A stretch of 27,655 nucleotides of DNA from CAZNVB01 sp964651495 (GCA_964651495.1 CAZYWP010000028.1:1-27655); one strand, 5' to 3'; positions 1 to 8,144 are shown, counted from the stretch's first letter. Translations and numbers: made by a program. Notes: a model not told the origin generated them from the sequence alone.

Positions 1-2
1 AG

Positions 3-959
3 ATGAGAGTATTGATCACGGGAATCACCGGGTTTGCCGGGAGCCACCTGGCCGAGTACATCCTGGCCCACCATCCCGATGTCGAAGTCTTCGGGACCGT
101 CCGCTGGCGCAGCCGGATGGAGAACATCGCCCACCTCCAGGACCGGGTCGAGCTGTGCGAGGCGGACCTCAAGGACATGGTCTCGGTTCAGGGCTGTCTC
201 GCCCACGTCAAGCCGGACCGCATTTTTCATCTGGCCGCCCAGAGCTTTGTCCCGACGTCCTGGAAGTGCCCGGCCGAGACCTTCACCACCAACATCAGCG
301 GCCAGGTCAACCTGTTCGAGGCCGTGCGCGGCCTCAAGCTCTCGCCGCGGATCCACGTTGCCGGTTCGAGCGAGGAGTACGGCCAGGTCTTCCCCGATGA
401 GATCCCGATGAAAGAGACGAACGCGCTGCGGCCGCTGAGCCCCTACGCGGTGAGCAAGGTGGCCCAGGACCTCATGGCCTTCCAGTACTTCAAAAGCTAT
501 GGCCTGCAGATCGTCCGCACCCGGGGGTTCAATCACACCGGACCGCGCCGCGGCGAGGTGTTCGTCACCTCGAACTTCGCCAAACAGATCGCCGAGATCG
601 AGAAGAAGCGGCGCGACCCGGTCATCTCCGTGGGAAACCTCGAGGCCAAGCGGGACTTCACTGACGTCCGCGACATGGTCGAGGCCTACTGGTTGAGTCT
701 GGAAAAGGGGGAAGACGGCGAAGTCTACAATATCGGGTCCGGTGTCGCCCGCTCGATGCAGGAAGTCCTGGACGCTCTTCTTTCGCTGAGCAAGATCAAG
801 GTCCGGGTCGAGGTCGACCCCAGACGCCTGCGGCCGTCCGATGTCCCCATTCTCCTGGCCGATTCGAGCAAATTCGTGACGCGGACCGGCTGGAAGCCGA
901 GAATTCCGTTCCAGCAGACCCTTGGCGACCTTCTCGACTACTGGCGGGAGAGGGTTTGA
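3..959 (+). CDS. rmd: GDP-6-deoxy-D-mannose (4-keto) reductase-like SDR
   Basis: This 318-residue extended short-chain dehydrogenase probably reduces GDP-4-dehydro-6-deoxy-D-mannose to GDP-D-rhamnose (or a C4 epimer) for surface polysaccharide synthesis in the cytoplasm. The NAD(P)-binding motif TGITGFAG lies at residues 6-13. The active site has GSSEEYG at 121-127 and YAVSK with Tyr148 and Lys152. FNHTGP (176-181), VGNLEAKRDFTDVRD (210-224) and the GWKPRIP stretch (296-302) are typical of the Rmd branch. The length is normal. The ATG follows only two bases of window, so upstream signals and any GDP-mannose dehydratase partner are out of view. A paralogue follows four bases downstream. Family placement is firm. 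The exact stereochemistry of the product is inferred. Confidence 0.85.
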   Translation: MRVLITGITGFAGSHLAEYILAHHPDVEVFGTVRWRSRMENIAHLQDRVELCEADLKDMVSVQGCLAHVKPDRIFHLAAQSFVPTSWKCPAETFTTNISGQVNLFEAVRGLKLSPRIHVAGSSEEYGQVFPDEIPMKETNALRPLSPYAVSKVAQDLMAFQYFKSYGLQIVRTRGFNHTGPRRGEVFVTSNFAKQIAEIEKKRRDPVISVGNLEAKRDFTDVRDMVEAYWLSLEKGEDGEVYNIGSGVARSMQEVLDALLSLSKIKVRVEVDPRRLRPSDVPILLADSSKFVTRTGWKPRIPFQQTLGDLLDYWRERV

Positions 960-963
960 TCAG

Positions 964-1917
964 ATGTCCCGGATCAAGGTCTTCATCACCGGCGCCACGG
1001 GATTCGTCGGCCGCCATCTGATGAACGCCCTCCATTCGTCTGAATACCTCCTCAGCGGAACATCTTATCCCGACCCTCCTCATCCCTCGGAGAATCATAT
1101 TTTTTTTCTCGACCTGCGTTCCGAGCGGGAGGTCTACGAGACCCTCAAGTTTGTCCGGCCGCACTGGATCTTTCATCTGGCGGCGGTCTCCAACGTCCGG
1201 CACTCCTGGGAGCACCGCCGGGAGACCATGGAAACCAACATCATGGGGACGTTTTCCCTCTTCGAGGCGGTAAAAAAATTCGCGCCCGAAGCCAGGATTC
1301 TCTACATCAGCTCTTCCGATATCTACGGGTCTCCTCCCGGCGGAGAGAGCGCCGGAAGGAAGCTGTTCGTCGAGGATGACCCATTCCATGTCACCAGCCC
1401 CTATGCCCTCTCCAAGATCGGGGGAGAGTTATTGGGCGGGTTTTACGGCCGAGTCGAGGGCCTCGATATCGTCATCGCCCGGCCGTTTCCCCACACCGGC
1501 CCCGGTCAGAGCCCCGCGTTTGTCTGCTCCGACTGGGCCCGTCAGGTCATCCAGATCGAGCGCGGCAAAGCGGAGCCCGCGCTCCGCGTGGGCAACGTGG
1601 ATATCTGGAGAGATTTTTGCGACGTCCGGGACACGGCGAGGGCCTACGTTCTGCTGATGCAGAAGGGAAGACGGGGCGAGGTTTACAACATCTGCCGGGG
1701 CGAAGGGACCTCGCTGCGGCGCATTCTGGAGATCTATCTCTCTCTGGCGGCGAAAACGGTCACGGTCGAACAGGACCCCGCAAGATTGCGCCAGGTGGAC
1801 ATTCCATTTCTTGTCGGCGATAACCGCAAGCTCAAGACGGAAACATCCTGGGAGCCCCGGATCCCCCTGGAGCAAACTCTCCGGGATCTCCTCGACTACT
1901 GGCGGCGCCGTCCTTAG
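964..1917 (+). CDS. second Rmd-like nucleotide-sugar 4-reductase (tandem paralogue)
   Basis: A 317-residue extended SDR and paralogue of the preceding gene, with the same ending pattern (EPRIPLEQTLRDLLDYWRR). TGATGFVG is at residues 9-16, SSSDIYG at 116-122 and YALSK with Tyr147 and Lys151. The residue after the catalytic serines is Asp where the first copy has Glu, so substrate or product may differ. The start is placed at ATG 964, four bases after the previous stop, because the glycine motif then sits at the usual place and GAGAGG lies about ten bases upstream; an in-frame ATG at 922 would overlap the first gene. Its TAG stop overlaps the convergent purF stop. Likely a GDP-deoxyhexose reductase or epimerase-reductase, co-transcribed with the first copy. 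Confidence 0.8.
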   Translation: MSRIKVFITGATGFVGRHLMNALHSSEYLLSGTSYPDPPHPSENHIFFLDLRSEREVYETLKFVRPHWIFHLAAVSNVRHSWEHRRETMETNIMGTFSLFEAVKKFAPEARILYISSSDIYGSPPGGESAGRKLFVEDDPFHVTSPYALSKIGGELLGGFYGRVEGLDIVIARPFPHTGPGQSPAFVCSDWARQVIQIERGKAEPALRVGNVDIWRDFCDVRDTARAYVLLMQKGRRGEVYNICRGEGTSLRRILEIYLSLAAKTVTVEQDPARLRQVDIPFLVGDNRKLKTETSWEPRIPLEQTLRDLLDYWRRRP

Positions 1918-3383
1918 ATATTCAGCTCCATCTGGCCGTCATGGGCCTGGCTTCTTTCTTTTTCAATTTCCTTGAGAATCTCCGGCGTAACATCCCCGGT
2001 CGGGTAAATTCCGTCGAAACAGGCGGCGCAAAAATGCTTGATCTCCGGGTTGCCCAGGCGGACGGCTTTCTTCAGGTTATCGAGGGTCTGGTAGATGACC
2101 TTGTCGGCCCCGATTCGCTTGGCAATCTGGTCGGAATCGGCGCCGCGGGCGACGAATTCGGTTTTGGTCTGCATGTCAATGCCGTAGACGCAGGGATAGC
2201 GGAGCGGGGGAGAATAGACGGCGAAATAAACCTTCTCCGCTCCGCATTCGCGGACGAGGTCGATGATGGCCCGGGAGGTGTTGCCGCGGACGATGCTGTC
2301 GTCGACGAGGAGCACGCTCTTCCCCTTGAACTCGGAAGCGATCGGGTTGAGCTTCATGCGTACCGAACTCCGGCGCTGGTCGTCGGCGGGCATGATGAAG
2401 GTGCGGCCGATGTAGCGGTTCTTGACCAAGGCCTCTCTGTACTTGAGGTTGAGGGCGCGGGCGATCTCGATGGCGGCGTCGCGGGCGGAGTCCGGGACCG
2501 GGACGACGACGTCGATCTTGAGGTTCTGCCGGCGGATTTCCTCGGCCAGGAACCGGCCGAGCTCCACCCGACAAAGATAGACGTTGACGTTGTCGATGAA
2601 CGAGTCGGGCCGGGCGAAATAGACCCACTCGAACAGGCAAGGGGAATGGGGGCAGCGGGCGATCTTGCGGCTGTGCAGGGTCCGGCTGTGGTCGATGAAG
2701 ACGGCCTCGCCGGCCTCCACGTTTTTGATCTGGGTGAAGCTCATGATGTTCAGCGAAACGCTCTCGGAGGCGAAAGCGTAAGAGGGGACGAGACTGTCCT
2801 GGCGGGCCCCGTAGACAAGGGGCTTGATGCCGTAGGGATCGCGGAAGGCGACCATCCCCTGCTCGGCGATGTAGGCCACCACCGAGTAACTCCCCTTCAC
2901 CTTTTTAAACACGCCGTCCACAGCCTTGAAGATGTTTTCGGGCGAGAGCCTTTTTATCCGCTGGACGGCCAGCTCCTGGGCGAAGACGTTGAGGATGACC
3001 TCGACATCGTTATCCGAGTTGAGCAGGCGGTGATCCTGGGCGAAGAGGTTGTCCTTGAGCTGGGCATAATTGATGACATTTCCGTTGTGGCCCATGATGA
3101 TGCCGAAGGGCGAGTTGACCTGGAAAGGCTGGGCGTCCTCGCCCCCGCCGCCGCCGATGGTGGAGTAGCGGGTATGGCCGATTCCGATGTTTCCCTTCAG
3201 CCGCCGCGCGTTTTCCGGGGTGAAGATATCCTGGACCAGACCGTTTCCCTTCTTGGTGTGGAAGCGGCCATCGTAGGTGATGATCCCGGCGGAATCCTGG
3301 CCCCGGTGCTGGATCGCCAGGAGCCCCTGGTAGAGGTCGCGAAAGATATCCGCAGTCCCGAATAGCCCGATTACACCGCACAT
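1914..3383 (-). CDS. purF: amidophosphoribosyltransferase, Fe-S cluster type
   Basis: PurF catalyses the first committed step of purine synthesis: PRPP plus glutamine to phosphoribosylamine. The 489-residue protein begins MCGVIGLFG, so after Met removal Cys2 is the glutaminase nucleophile and no long propeptide is encoded. The PRPP loop VLLVDDSIVRGNTS is at 357-370. Cys249, Cys398 and the pair Cys452/Cys455 (FCAACF) match the four ligands of the Bacillus-type [4Fe-4S] enzyme, so oxygen-sensitive cluster regulation is expected by analogy. The start is fixed by the need for Cys at position 2. There is no Shine-Dalgarno sequence before it, and a strong promoter ends only 11 bases upstream. The TAA stop overlaps the stop of the convergent reductase gene. 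No other purine gene is nearby. Confidence 0.96.
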   Translation of the reverse strand: MCGVIGLFGTADIFRDLYQGLLAIQHRGQDSAGIITYDGRFHTKKGNGLVQDIFTPENARRLKGNIGIGHTRYSTIGGGGGEDAQPFQVNSPFGIIMGHNGNVINYAQLKDNLFAQDHRLLNSDNDVEVILNVFAQELAVQRIKRLSPENIFKAVDGVFKKVKGSYSVVAYIAEQGMVAFRDPYGIKPLVYGARQDSLVPSYAFASESVSLNIMSFTQIKNVEAGEAVFIDHSRTLHSRKIARCPHSPCLFEWVYFARPDSFIDNVNVYLCRVELGRFLAEEIRRQNLKIDVVVPVPDSARDAAIEIARALNLKYREALVKNRYIGRTFIMPADDQRRSSVRMKLNPIASEFKGKSVLLVDDSIVRGNTSRAIIDLVRECGAEKVYFAVYSPPLRYPCVYGIDMQTKTEFVARGADSDQIAKRIGADKVIYQTLDNLKKAVRLGNPEIKHFCAACFDGIYPTGDVTPEILKEIEKERSQAHDGQMELNI

Positions 3384-3394
3384 TTCAGGCTTTT

Positions 3395-3423
3395 ATTATA
3401 TAGGCAATGGGGATTCTTCACAA
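3395..3423 (-). promoter_or_regulatory. sigma-70-like promoter of purF
   Basis: On the minus strand TTGTGA (3418-3423), a 17-base spacer and a perfect TATAAT (3395-3400) lie in the 51-base gap between rfaE1 and purF. Only AAAAGCCTGAA separates the -10 box from the ATG, so transcription should begin within about five bases of the start codon. This predicts a nearly leaderless mRNA and independent transcription from rfaE1. Confidence 0.65.
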
Positions 3424-3434
3424 CTGCGCTCATC

Positions 3435-4403
3435 CTAAAGGGCGGCGAGGAGCTCTTCGGGAGTCGCTGTGGCGGTGCCGACCTTGCCGACGACGATCCC
3501 GGCGGCGGCATTGGCGATCAGGGCGGCCTCTTCGATCGAGGCGCCGGCGAGGAGCGCAAGGGATGCGGCGGCGAGGACGGTGTCGCCGGCCCCCGTGACG
3601 TCGAACACTTCCCGGGCCACGGTCGGGATAAAAACCGGCTTCTTGCCCCCGCCGAACACGGCCATCCCGTGCTCGCCGCGTTTGATGATGAGATAGCGGG
3701 TGGAGATCTGGGAGAGGATCTCGAAGCCGGCCGCCTCGACCTGCGCGTCGGTCCGGCAGTCGTGCCGGACGATCTTCTCCGCCTCGAAATGATTGGGAGT
3801 CACCAGAGTCACGGGCGAGAACAGGCGGAAGTGCTCGACCTTCGGGTCGACGAACACGGGAGTTCGTCTCTCTGCGGCCCTGGCCAGCGCTTTTCCGATG
3901 AGAGACGGGTTGACGATGCCCTTGTTGTAGTCGGAGATGAGCAGGCCGTCGTATTTTTCGCGGCCGAGAAAATCCAGGATTTTCTTTTCCAGTTCGGGCG
4001 TCACCGCGCTCTTTCTCTCGAGGTCCACCCTGACGACCTGCTGGTGGCGGGCGATAATGCGGGTCTTGACCGTGGTCGGCCGCGCCCCGTCGGCGAATAT
4101 TCCCTTTTTGCCGGGGATCCGATTACGGATCCACTGTCCCTCCTTGTCGTTGCCGACGATCCCGGCCAGGAGGGCCGCGCCGCCCAGGCTGAGGATGTTC
4201 TGGGCGACGTTTCCAGCCCCGCCCAGGCAGAGCGAATCCTCTTTGACCTCGACGATGGGGACCGGAGCCTCGGGAGAAATCCGGGAGACGTCTCCCCAGA
4301 TATACCGGTCGAGCATGAGGTCACCTAGGACGAGGACCCTTTTCTTGCCAAAGTCGCCGACGATGCGGGCCAGCCTTTTCCGGTCAAGGGCGATCTTTTT
4401 CAT
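3435..4403 (-). CDS. rfaE1: D-glycero-beta-D-manno-heptose-7-phosphate kinase
   Basis: A PfkB/ribokinase-family protein of 322 residues, closest by motif to the kinase half of HldE (RfaE). It phosphorylates heptose 7-phosphate at C1 on the way to ADP-heptose for the LPS inner core. Visible motifs are LVLGDLMLDRYIWGDVSRIS (24-43), GGAGNVAQN (61-69) and DVTGAGD (268-274) with catalytic Asp274 in the anion hole. The C-terminal nucleotidyltransferase half of bifunctional HldE is absent, so that step must be encoded elsewhere. The start at 4403 gives the family N-terminus; an in-frame extension to 4688 only shadows the PHP gene. Its ATG overlaps the PHP stop as ATGA, so the two are translationally coupled. 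The context with GT9 and O-antigen ligase fits LPS core synthesis. Confidence 0.9.
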   Translation of the reverse strand: MKKIALDRKRLARIVGDFGKKRVLVLGDLMLDRYIWGDVSRISPEAPVPIVEVKEDSLCLGGAGNVAQNILSLGGAALLAGIVGNDKEGQWIRNRIPGKKGIFADGARPTTVKTRIIARHQQVVRVDLERKSAVTPELEKKILDFLGREKYDGLLISDYNKGIVNPSLIGKALARAAERRTPVFVDPKVEHFRLFSPVTLVTPNHFEAEKIVRHDCRTDAQVEAAGFEILSQISTRYLIIKRGEHGMAVFGGGKKPVFIPTVAREVFDVTGAGDTVLAAASLALLAGASIEEAALIANAAAGIVVGKVGTATATPEELLAAL

Positions 4404-5551
4404 TTTGCTTCCTCTCTCAAATAAATCGGGTTGGAGACGATCCAGGGAACGTCCCCGGCGAGCGGCGACGCGCTTTTGAGGTAGACCTCGACGCGATAAA
4501 CGCCGGGCCGCTCGGCCGGATGGGCCAGTTCCCTTTCCGCCGAACGCGCGATCGTCTCCCCGTTCCGGATGAGTCGGGTCTCGGCGGCAAAGGGAAACGG
4601 CGCCTCCACCCGCAGCGTCGGCGGCGTTGCCGGGCTGAACGGTATGGTGCCATCCAGACGCGCCCTCGGTCCTTCTCCCTTGGCCCAAAAGCGGAAACCC
4701 CCGGCTGGCCGGGCGCCGTCAATAGCGCTGTAAAACTTCCCCCGTCGGAGCGCGTCGAAAACCTGTAAACGGGCCGCCTCGAAATTCCTGGTCAGGGGCT
4801 GGTCGAGGAGGACATGGAGCCGGAAGCAGGAGAAGAGGGCCGAATAAAAGATATGAGCGTCGGCGCTGAAATAACCGGACACGGCCGTGTCCGCGGTGAG
4901 TCGGTCCCATTTTTTCAGGGTTTCGGCGGGGCGCTCCAGGGTTTTAAGCAGGTAGAGCTGCGGCTTGAAGAGGAGCGCGGGTAGGTACGGGAGAGCGGGT
5001 AAAAAATTCCGCCTGAGCATCGTGTCGGTGTCGATGATCTCGAGGCCCGAATAGGCCATGTCCTTTCCCCAGGACCATCTGGTTTTGGAGAACGGGTGGG
5101 CGATGACCGAAAACCCGCCCTGGGCCTCGATCTCCCGGGCAGCCTGTTCGGCGTTCTGGGAGAATCCCGTCTTCGGGGTGGCAAACCCAAGGCCGACCAA
5201 GTGTCCGCGGTTAGTGGAGAGTTCGCTCCCGGCCAGGACGAGCGTATCGTTTTTCCATCCCTGGCTGGCCAGGGAGGCGCGGTTGGGACGGCCGTGGTCG
5301 GTTAAGATGATGAAATCCAGCGACTGGCGCGCGGCGATTCCGGCGATCGTGTCCGGAGACCTCTGTCCATCGGAAAATTTCGTATGGATGTGATAGACCC
5401 CCACGACCTCGAAGGGCGGGCCGGCCCGATCAGGGAGCTTGACCTCGGACCGGGTGAATCGCCGGACATTCCAGCCCAGCCAAACGGAGTAGAGGACGAG
5501 GAGGACGATGAAAACCAGAAACAGCCGCCGGCGGAAAGGCCTCTTTTTCAT
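4400..5551 (-). CDS. membrane-anchored PHP-domain phosphoesterase
   Basis: A 383-residue protein with a basic N-terminus and a single hydrophobic helix (about residues 10-27), probably a signal anchor. A PHP metal-dependent phosphoesterase domain follows: HIH at 54-56, LTDH with Asp85 and His86, Glu110, AHP with His152, and DAH with Asp231 and His233. These are the usual trinuclear metal ligands, all present. Residues about 285-383 look like a beta-rich C-terminal domain of unknown role. It lies between rfaE1 and the O-antigen ligase with 4-base ATGA overlaps on both sides, so it is firmly part of this LPS operon. The substrate is unknown. With the anchor, the catalytic domain is more likely periplasmic, where a phosphorylated glycolipid or an undecaprenyl-phosphate intermediate could be the target; that is a guess. 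Confidence 0.85.
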   Translation of the reverse strand: MKKRPFRRRLFLVFIVLLVLYSVWLGWNVRRFTRSEVKLPDRAGPPFEVVGVYHIHTKFSDGQRSPDTIAGIAARQSLDFIILTDHGRPNRASLASQGWKNDTLVLAGSELSTNRGHLVGLGFATPKTGFSQNAEQAAREIEAQGGFSVIAHPFSKTRWSWGKDMAYSGLEIIDTDTMLRRNFLPALPYLPALLFKPQLYLLKTLERPAETLKKWDRLTADTAVSGYFSADAHIFYSALFSCFRLHVLLDQPLTRNFEAARLQVFDALRRGKFYSAIDGARPAGGFRFWAKGEGPRARLDGTIPFSPATPPTLRVEAPFPFAAETRLIRNGETIARSAERELAHPAERPGVYRVEVYLKSASPLAGDVPWIVSNPIYLREEAK

Positions 5552-6720
5552 GGCTGGACGGCCTTCTTCGCGGCGAAGGGCACCGTGATGAGGTAGAGGA
5601 ACAGGACCGCGATTTCGGAGTCGGCGAAGTTGTACTCGAACAGGCCCGCCGTAAAGAGGGCGAGGAGCGAGGCGCCGGCCGCGGCGGAGTAAGGGAAAAT
5701 CGATGACTCTCGCTTCTTCAGGAAAGTGAGAAGGGAGAGAAAAGCCGTGACCATGAACGCCAGCCAGGCGAGAAGCGTCGGGATGCCCCGCTCGGCGGCG
5801 ATCTGAATAATATTGTTGTGCAGATGGACGTTGCTCCGGGCCTCCGCAGAGAGGCCGTACTTAGGGTCCTGGAAGACCAGGTCCACCGTGTCGGGGCCCG
5901 TGCCGAGGAGGGGCCTTTCTTTAATTATTTTTACACCCGCCTTCAAATACTGAATCCTCATCTGGTTTGTGTAGTTGTTCAGGCTGAAAATGCTCCAGGC
6001 CCGCCGCTTCATCGGCTGGGGGCTGAAAATCAGGAAGAGGCCGACAATAATTGGGATGAGGACAAGCGCTTTGGGCTTATACAGGACGAGGATAAAGGCG
6101 GAAGCGACCACGAACCCGACCCAGGCGCTCCGCGTGAGGGTCAGAGCCAGGGACAACCCGGCCAGGGGGATGGCGGCGCCCCAGAGCCAGCGCGTCCTGT
6201 CGCAGGAGAAGAGGAAGATGCTCAGGGCCGCGCAGAGAAAGAGCAGAAGAAGGCCGGCCTGGGTCATGTAGTGGCCCATGAATCCCTGGATCCGCTCTCC
6301 CGGCTGCGCCTTGAAGACGTAATAACCGAGCGAGTACAGGATGCTCAGGAAGCCCGAAAGAAGAAGGCCCATCGTCGTAAGGGAGCGGGCTTTGGGGGCG
6401 GACGCGGCCGCCATCGTTATGGGGACGATGAGGTAGAGCAGAAGCTCTCTGGCGTCCTTGAAGCTGATTGCGGGGTTGACTGAAAAGGCGCAGGCAGGCA
6501 ACGACAAGCCTGCGTAGACGAGAAGCGGCCAGAAGAAGCCGGGGACGGAGAATTTCTCTTTGCCTTTGATAATCAAGACAATCCAGAAGAGGAAGGCCAG
6601 CGCCAGGAAGCTCTCCATAACGGTGATGGAGACCAGGGAAAATAGAATGCATCCAGCCAGGGTCAGGACGAGAGCGGTCCGCAGGGGGAAATTTTGTCCT
6701 TGGCCGCCAGGAGTTTTCAT
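5548..6720 (-). CDS. waaL: O-antigen ligase / Wzy-family polytransmembrane protein
   Basis: A 390-residue integral membrane protein with about ten hydrophobic segments and the Wzy_C (WaaL) signature. TLTRSAWVGF (194-203) has the conserved Arg197. GTGPDTV (273-279) precedes the large periplasmic loop, and VHLHNNIIQIAAERGIPTL (298-316) carries the conserved histidines His299 and His301. WaaL transfers undecaprenyl-linked O-antigen onto lipid A-core in the periplasm; Wzy polymerases share the fold and cannot be excluded. The ligase is favoured because the gene sits between a heptosyltransferase-like GT9 and rfaE1. It starts 42 bases after the GT9 stop, with no clear Shine-Dalgarno sequence, and its TGA overlaps the PHP start as ATGA. 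Confidence 0.85.
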   Translation of the reverse strand: MKTPGGQGQNFPLRTALVLTLAGCILFSLVSITVMESFLALAFLFWIVLIIKGKEKFSVPGFFWPLLVYAGLSLPACAFSVNPAISFKDARELLLYLIVPITMAAASAPKARSLTTMGLLLSGFLSILYSLGYYVFKAQPGERIQGFMGHYMTQAGLLLLFLCAALSIFLFSCDRTRWLWGAAIPLAGLSLALTLTRSAWVGFVVASAFILVLYKPKALVLIPIIVGLFLIFSPQPMKRRAWSIFSLNNYTNQMRIQYLKAGVKIIKERPLLGTGPDTVDLVFQDPKYGLSAEARSNVHLHNNIIQIAAERGIPTLLAWLAFMVTAFLSLLTFLKKRESSIFPYSAAAGASLLALFTAGLFEYNFADSEIAVLFLYLITVPFAAKKAVQP

Positions 6721-6762
6721 TTAAAGCCAGGGAATTAGCTTAGCCTAACAGGAGAGACGATT

Positions 6763-7818
6763 TCAAGTGAGCAGGTATTTCGAACAGGCGGCGAGGACCT
6801 CGGCGGGCGTGATCGTCCGGAGGCAGCGGAAGTCCCGGGTGAGACAGCGGCGCTGCTTGCAGGGGCGGCAGTCGAGGTCCTTTTCCATCAGTGTGGACTC
6901 GGCCCTCCAGGGCGCGAAGTTCGCCGGGAGAGTGGGGCCGAAAAGAGCGACGATGGGAGTCTTCGTCGTCGCCGCGATGTGCATCGGGCCGCTGTCCGGG
7001 CCGACAAACAGCGCCGCCCGGGCGATCAGCTCGCGGAGCTCGATGAAGTTCAGCTCTCCGGCCAGGGAGAGAACTGAAGAAGGCGATATCGACTGGATTC
7101 CGGTGGCCCGCTGCCGGTCGCTCTGGGCGCCGACGAGGACGATCTTCGCTCCGGCCTGACGGGCGAGCAGGTCCGCCAGCGCGGAGAGGTTCTCCCTTCC
7201 CCAGTCGCGGAATTCATTCCCCGCGCCGATGTGCAAAATAATAACCCTGGCCGCAGCGAGGTCGTTTTCTGTCCAAAATTGATCGATCTTCTCTTTTTCC
7301 TCTTTCCGGGCCGGGGGGAGAGATAGAGGGGGCAATGGTTCCTCTACTCGAAGGCCCAGCGCCCTGACCAGGCTGAAATGGCTCTCCACGCTGTGAATTC
7401 GTCCCTCGGGGCGACTCCTGGGTACCCGAATGTCATAGAAGACGCTTTTGTATTTCAACTCGTAGCCGACCTTGAGCTTAGCCCCGGACAGCCAGGCGAT
7501 CCGTGACGCCCGTGGGCCGCCGTGGAAATCGAGGACGGCATCGTATTTTTCCCGCCGGATTTCCCGGACGAAACCCAGGAAAGCGGCCGCGCCCTGGTCG
7601 GGCGGAACGACAATGACGCGGTCAAGGTCCGGGCTGCCCTCAACGAGCCGGCGCAATGGTTCCTCTATAACGTAGGTGAGGGAAGCCAGGGGCAGAGCGC
7701 GTTTGAGCGCGGCCACGGCCGGCGTCGTCATGACCACATCGCCGATGCGGCGCAGCCGGATGAGGAGGATTTTATTCAGAGTGGAGGGGTCAATCTTTCG
7801 TTTTTCTTTCCGGTTCAA
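6763..7818 (-). CDS. glycosyltransferase family 9 (heptosyltransferase-like)
   Basis: A 351-residue GT-B enzyme of family GT9, the ADP-heptose:LPS heptosyltransferases. Evidence: N-terminal ILLIRLRRIGDVVMTTPAV (18-35) with Asp27 in the catalytic position, HIGAGNEFRDWGRENLSAL near 196-214, the donor-site motif FVGPDSGPMHIAA (271-283), ALFGPT (291-296) and the late cysteine cluster CRPCKQRRC (317-325). It should add a heptose to the inner core in the cytoplasm. No in-frame ATG precedes the glycine-rich start, so TTG at 7818 is proposed, with GACGAGG about seven bases upstream. This start overlaps the Trm112-like gene by 29 bases, which suggests coupled translation. Whether it is the WaaC, WaaF or WaaQ type cannot be told from the sequence alone. 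Confidence 0.88.
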   Translation of the reverse strand: MNRKEKRKIDPSTLNKILLIRLRRIGDVVMTTPAVAALKRALPLASLTYVIEEPLRRLVEGSPDLDRVIVVPPDQGAAAFLGFVREIRREKYDAVLDFHGGPRASRIAWLSGAKLKVGYELKYKSVFYDIRVPRSRPEGRIHSVESHFSLVRALGLRVEEPLPPLSLPPARKEEKEKIDQFWTENDLAAARVIILHIGAGNEFRDWGRENLSALADLLARQAGAKIVLVGAQSDRQRATGIQSISPSSVLSLAGELNFIELRELIARAALFVGPDSGPMHIAATTKTPIVALFGPTLPANFAPWRAESTLMEKDLDCRPCKQRRCLTRDFRCLRTITPAEVLAACSKYLLT

Positions 7819-7978
7819 TGGTGGCCTCGTCGATCAACATGACCGGAATGTCGTCTTCGATGCGGTAGACGCGGTGGCACTGGACGCACTTCAGGCCTTT
7901 CCCGTCGGCGGTCAGCTTCACTTCGGTCTTACAGAGCGGACAGGCCAGGATGGCGAGGAGTTGAGGGTCGATGGCCAT
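7790..7978 (-). CDS. Trm112/YcaR (UPF0434)-like small zinc protein
   Basis: A 62-residue protein with CPLC (Cys13, Cys16) and CVQC (Cys31, Cys34), the zinc-knuckle layout of the Trm112p-like/UPF0434 family, followed by the typical RVYRIEDDIPVML segment (36-48). Its exact bacterial role is unsettled; in gammaproteobacteria the YcaR gene sits between lpxK and kdsB, so the link with LPS genes is seen elsewhere. Here it is the first gene of the minus-strand LPS operon. The ATG at 7978 has AGGAGAG eight bases upstream and a good promoter about 30 bases further up. The 3' end overlaps the GT9 gene by 29 bases. Confidence 0.85.
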   Translation of the reverse strand: MAIDPQLLAILACPLCKTEVKLTADGKGLKCVQCHRVYRIEDDIPVMLIDEATIEPERKTKD

Positions 7979-8008
7979 GATTCTCTCCTGCGTGGCTTTA
8001 GCCCTGTC

Positions 8009-8037
8009 ATCTTATCCCAGATCGCCTTCTCGGTCAA
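8009..8037 (-). promoter_or_regulatory. sigma-70-like promoter for the Trm112-GT9-waaL-PHP-rfaE1 operon
   Basis: On the minus strand TTGACC (8032-8037), 17 bases, then TAAGAT (8009-8014). The start point should fall near 8002, giving a leader of about 25 bases that contains the Shine-Dalgarno AGGAGAG. It lies seven bases inside the edge of the N gap, so any upstream operator is not visible. Confidence 0.65.
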
Positions 8038-8044
8038 ATTGCCC

Positions 8045-8144
8045 NNNNNNNNNNNNNNNNNNNNNNNNNNNNNNNNNNNNNNNNNNNNNNNNNNNNNNNN
8101 NNNNNNNNNNNNNNNNNNNNNNNNNNNNNNNNNNNNNNNNNNNN
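8045..8144. other. assembly gap (100 N)
   Basis: Exactly 100 N, the conventional placeholder for a scaffold join of unknown length. The missing DNA must hold the start and N-terminal part of the GT4 gene on the right and its promoter. The right edge is followed within about 30 bases by a triplet repeat, a plausible cause of the assembly break. Confidence 0.99.

Noticed and set aside
1941..3365. 474-codon open frame on the plus strand opposite purF
   Set aside because: It is the complement shadow of a GC-rich, strongly conserved purF; the translation is rich in Asp, Gly and Val with no recognisable motif.
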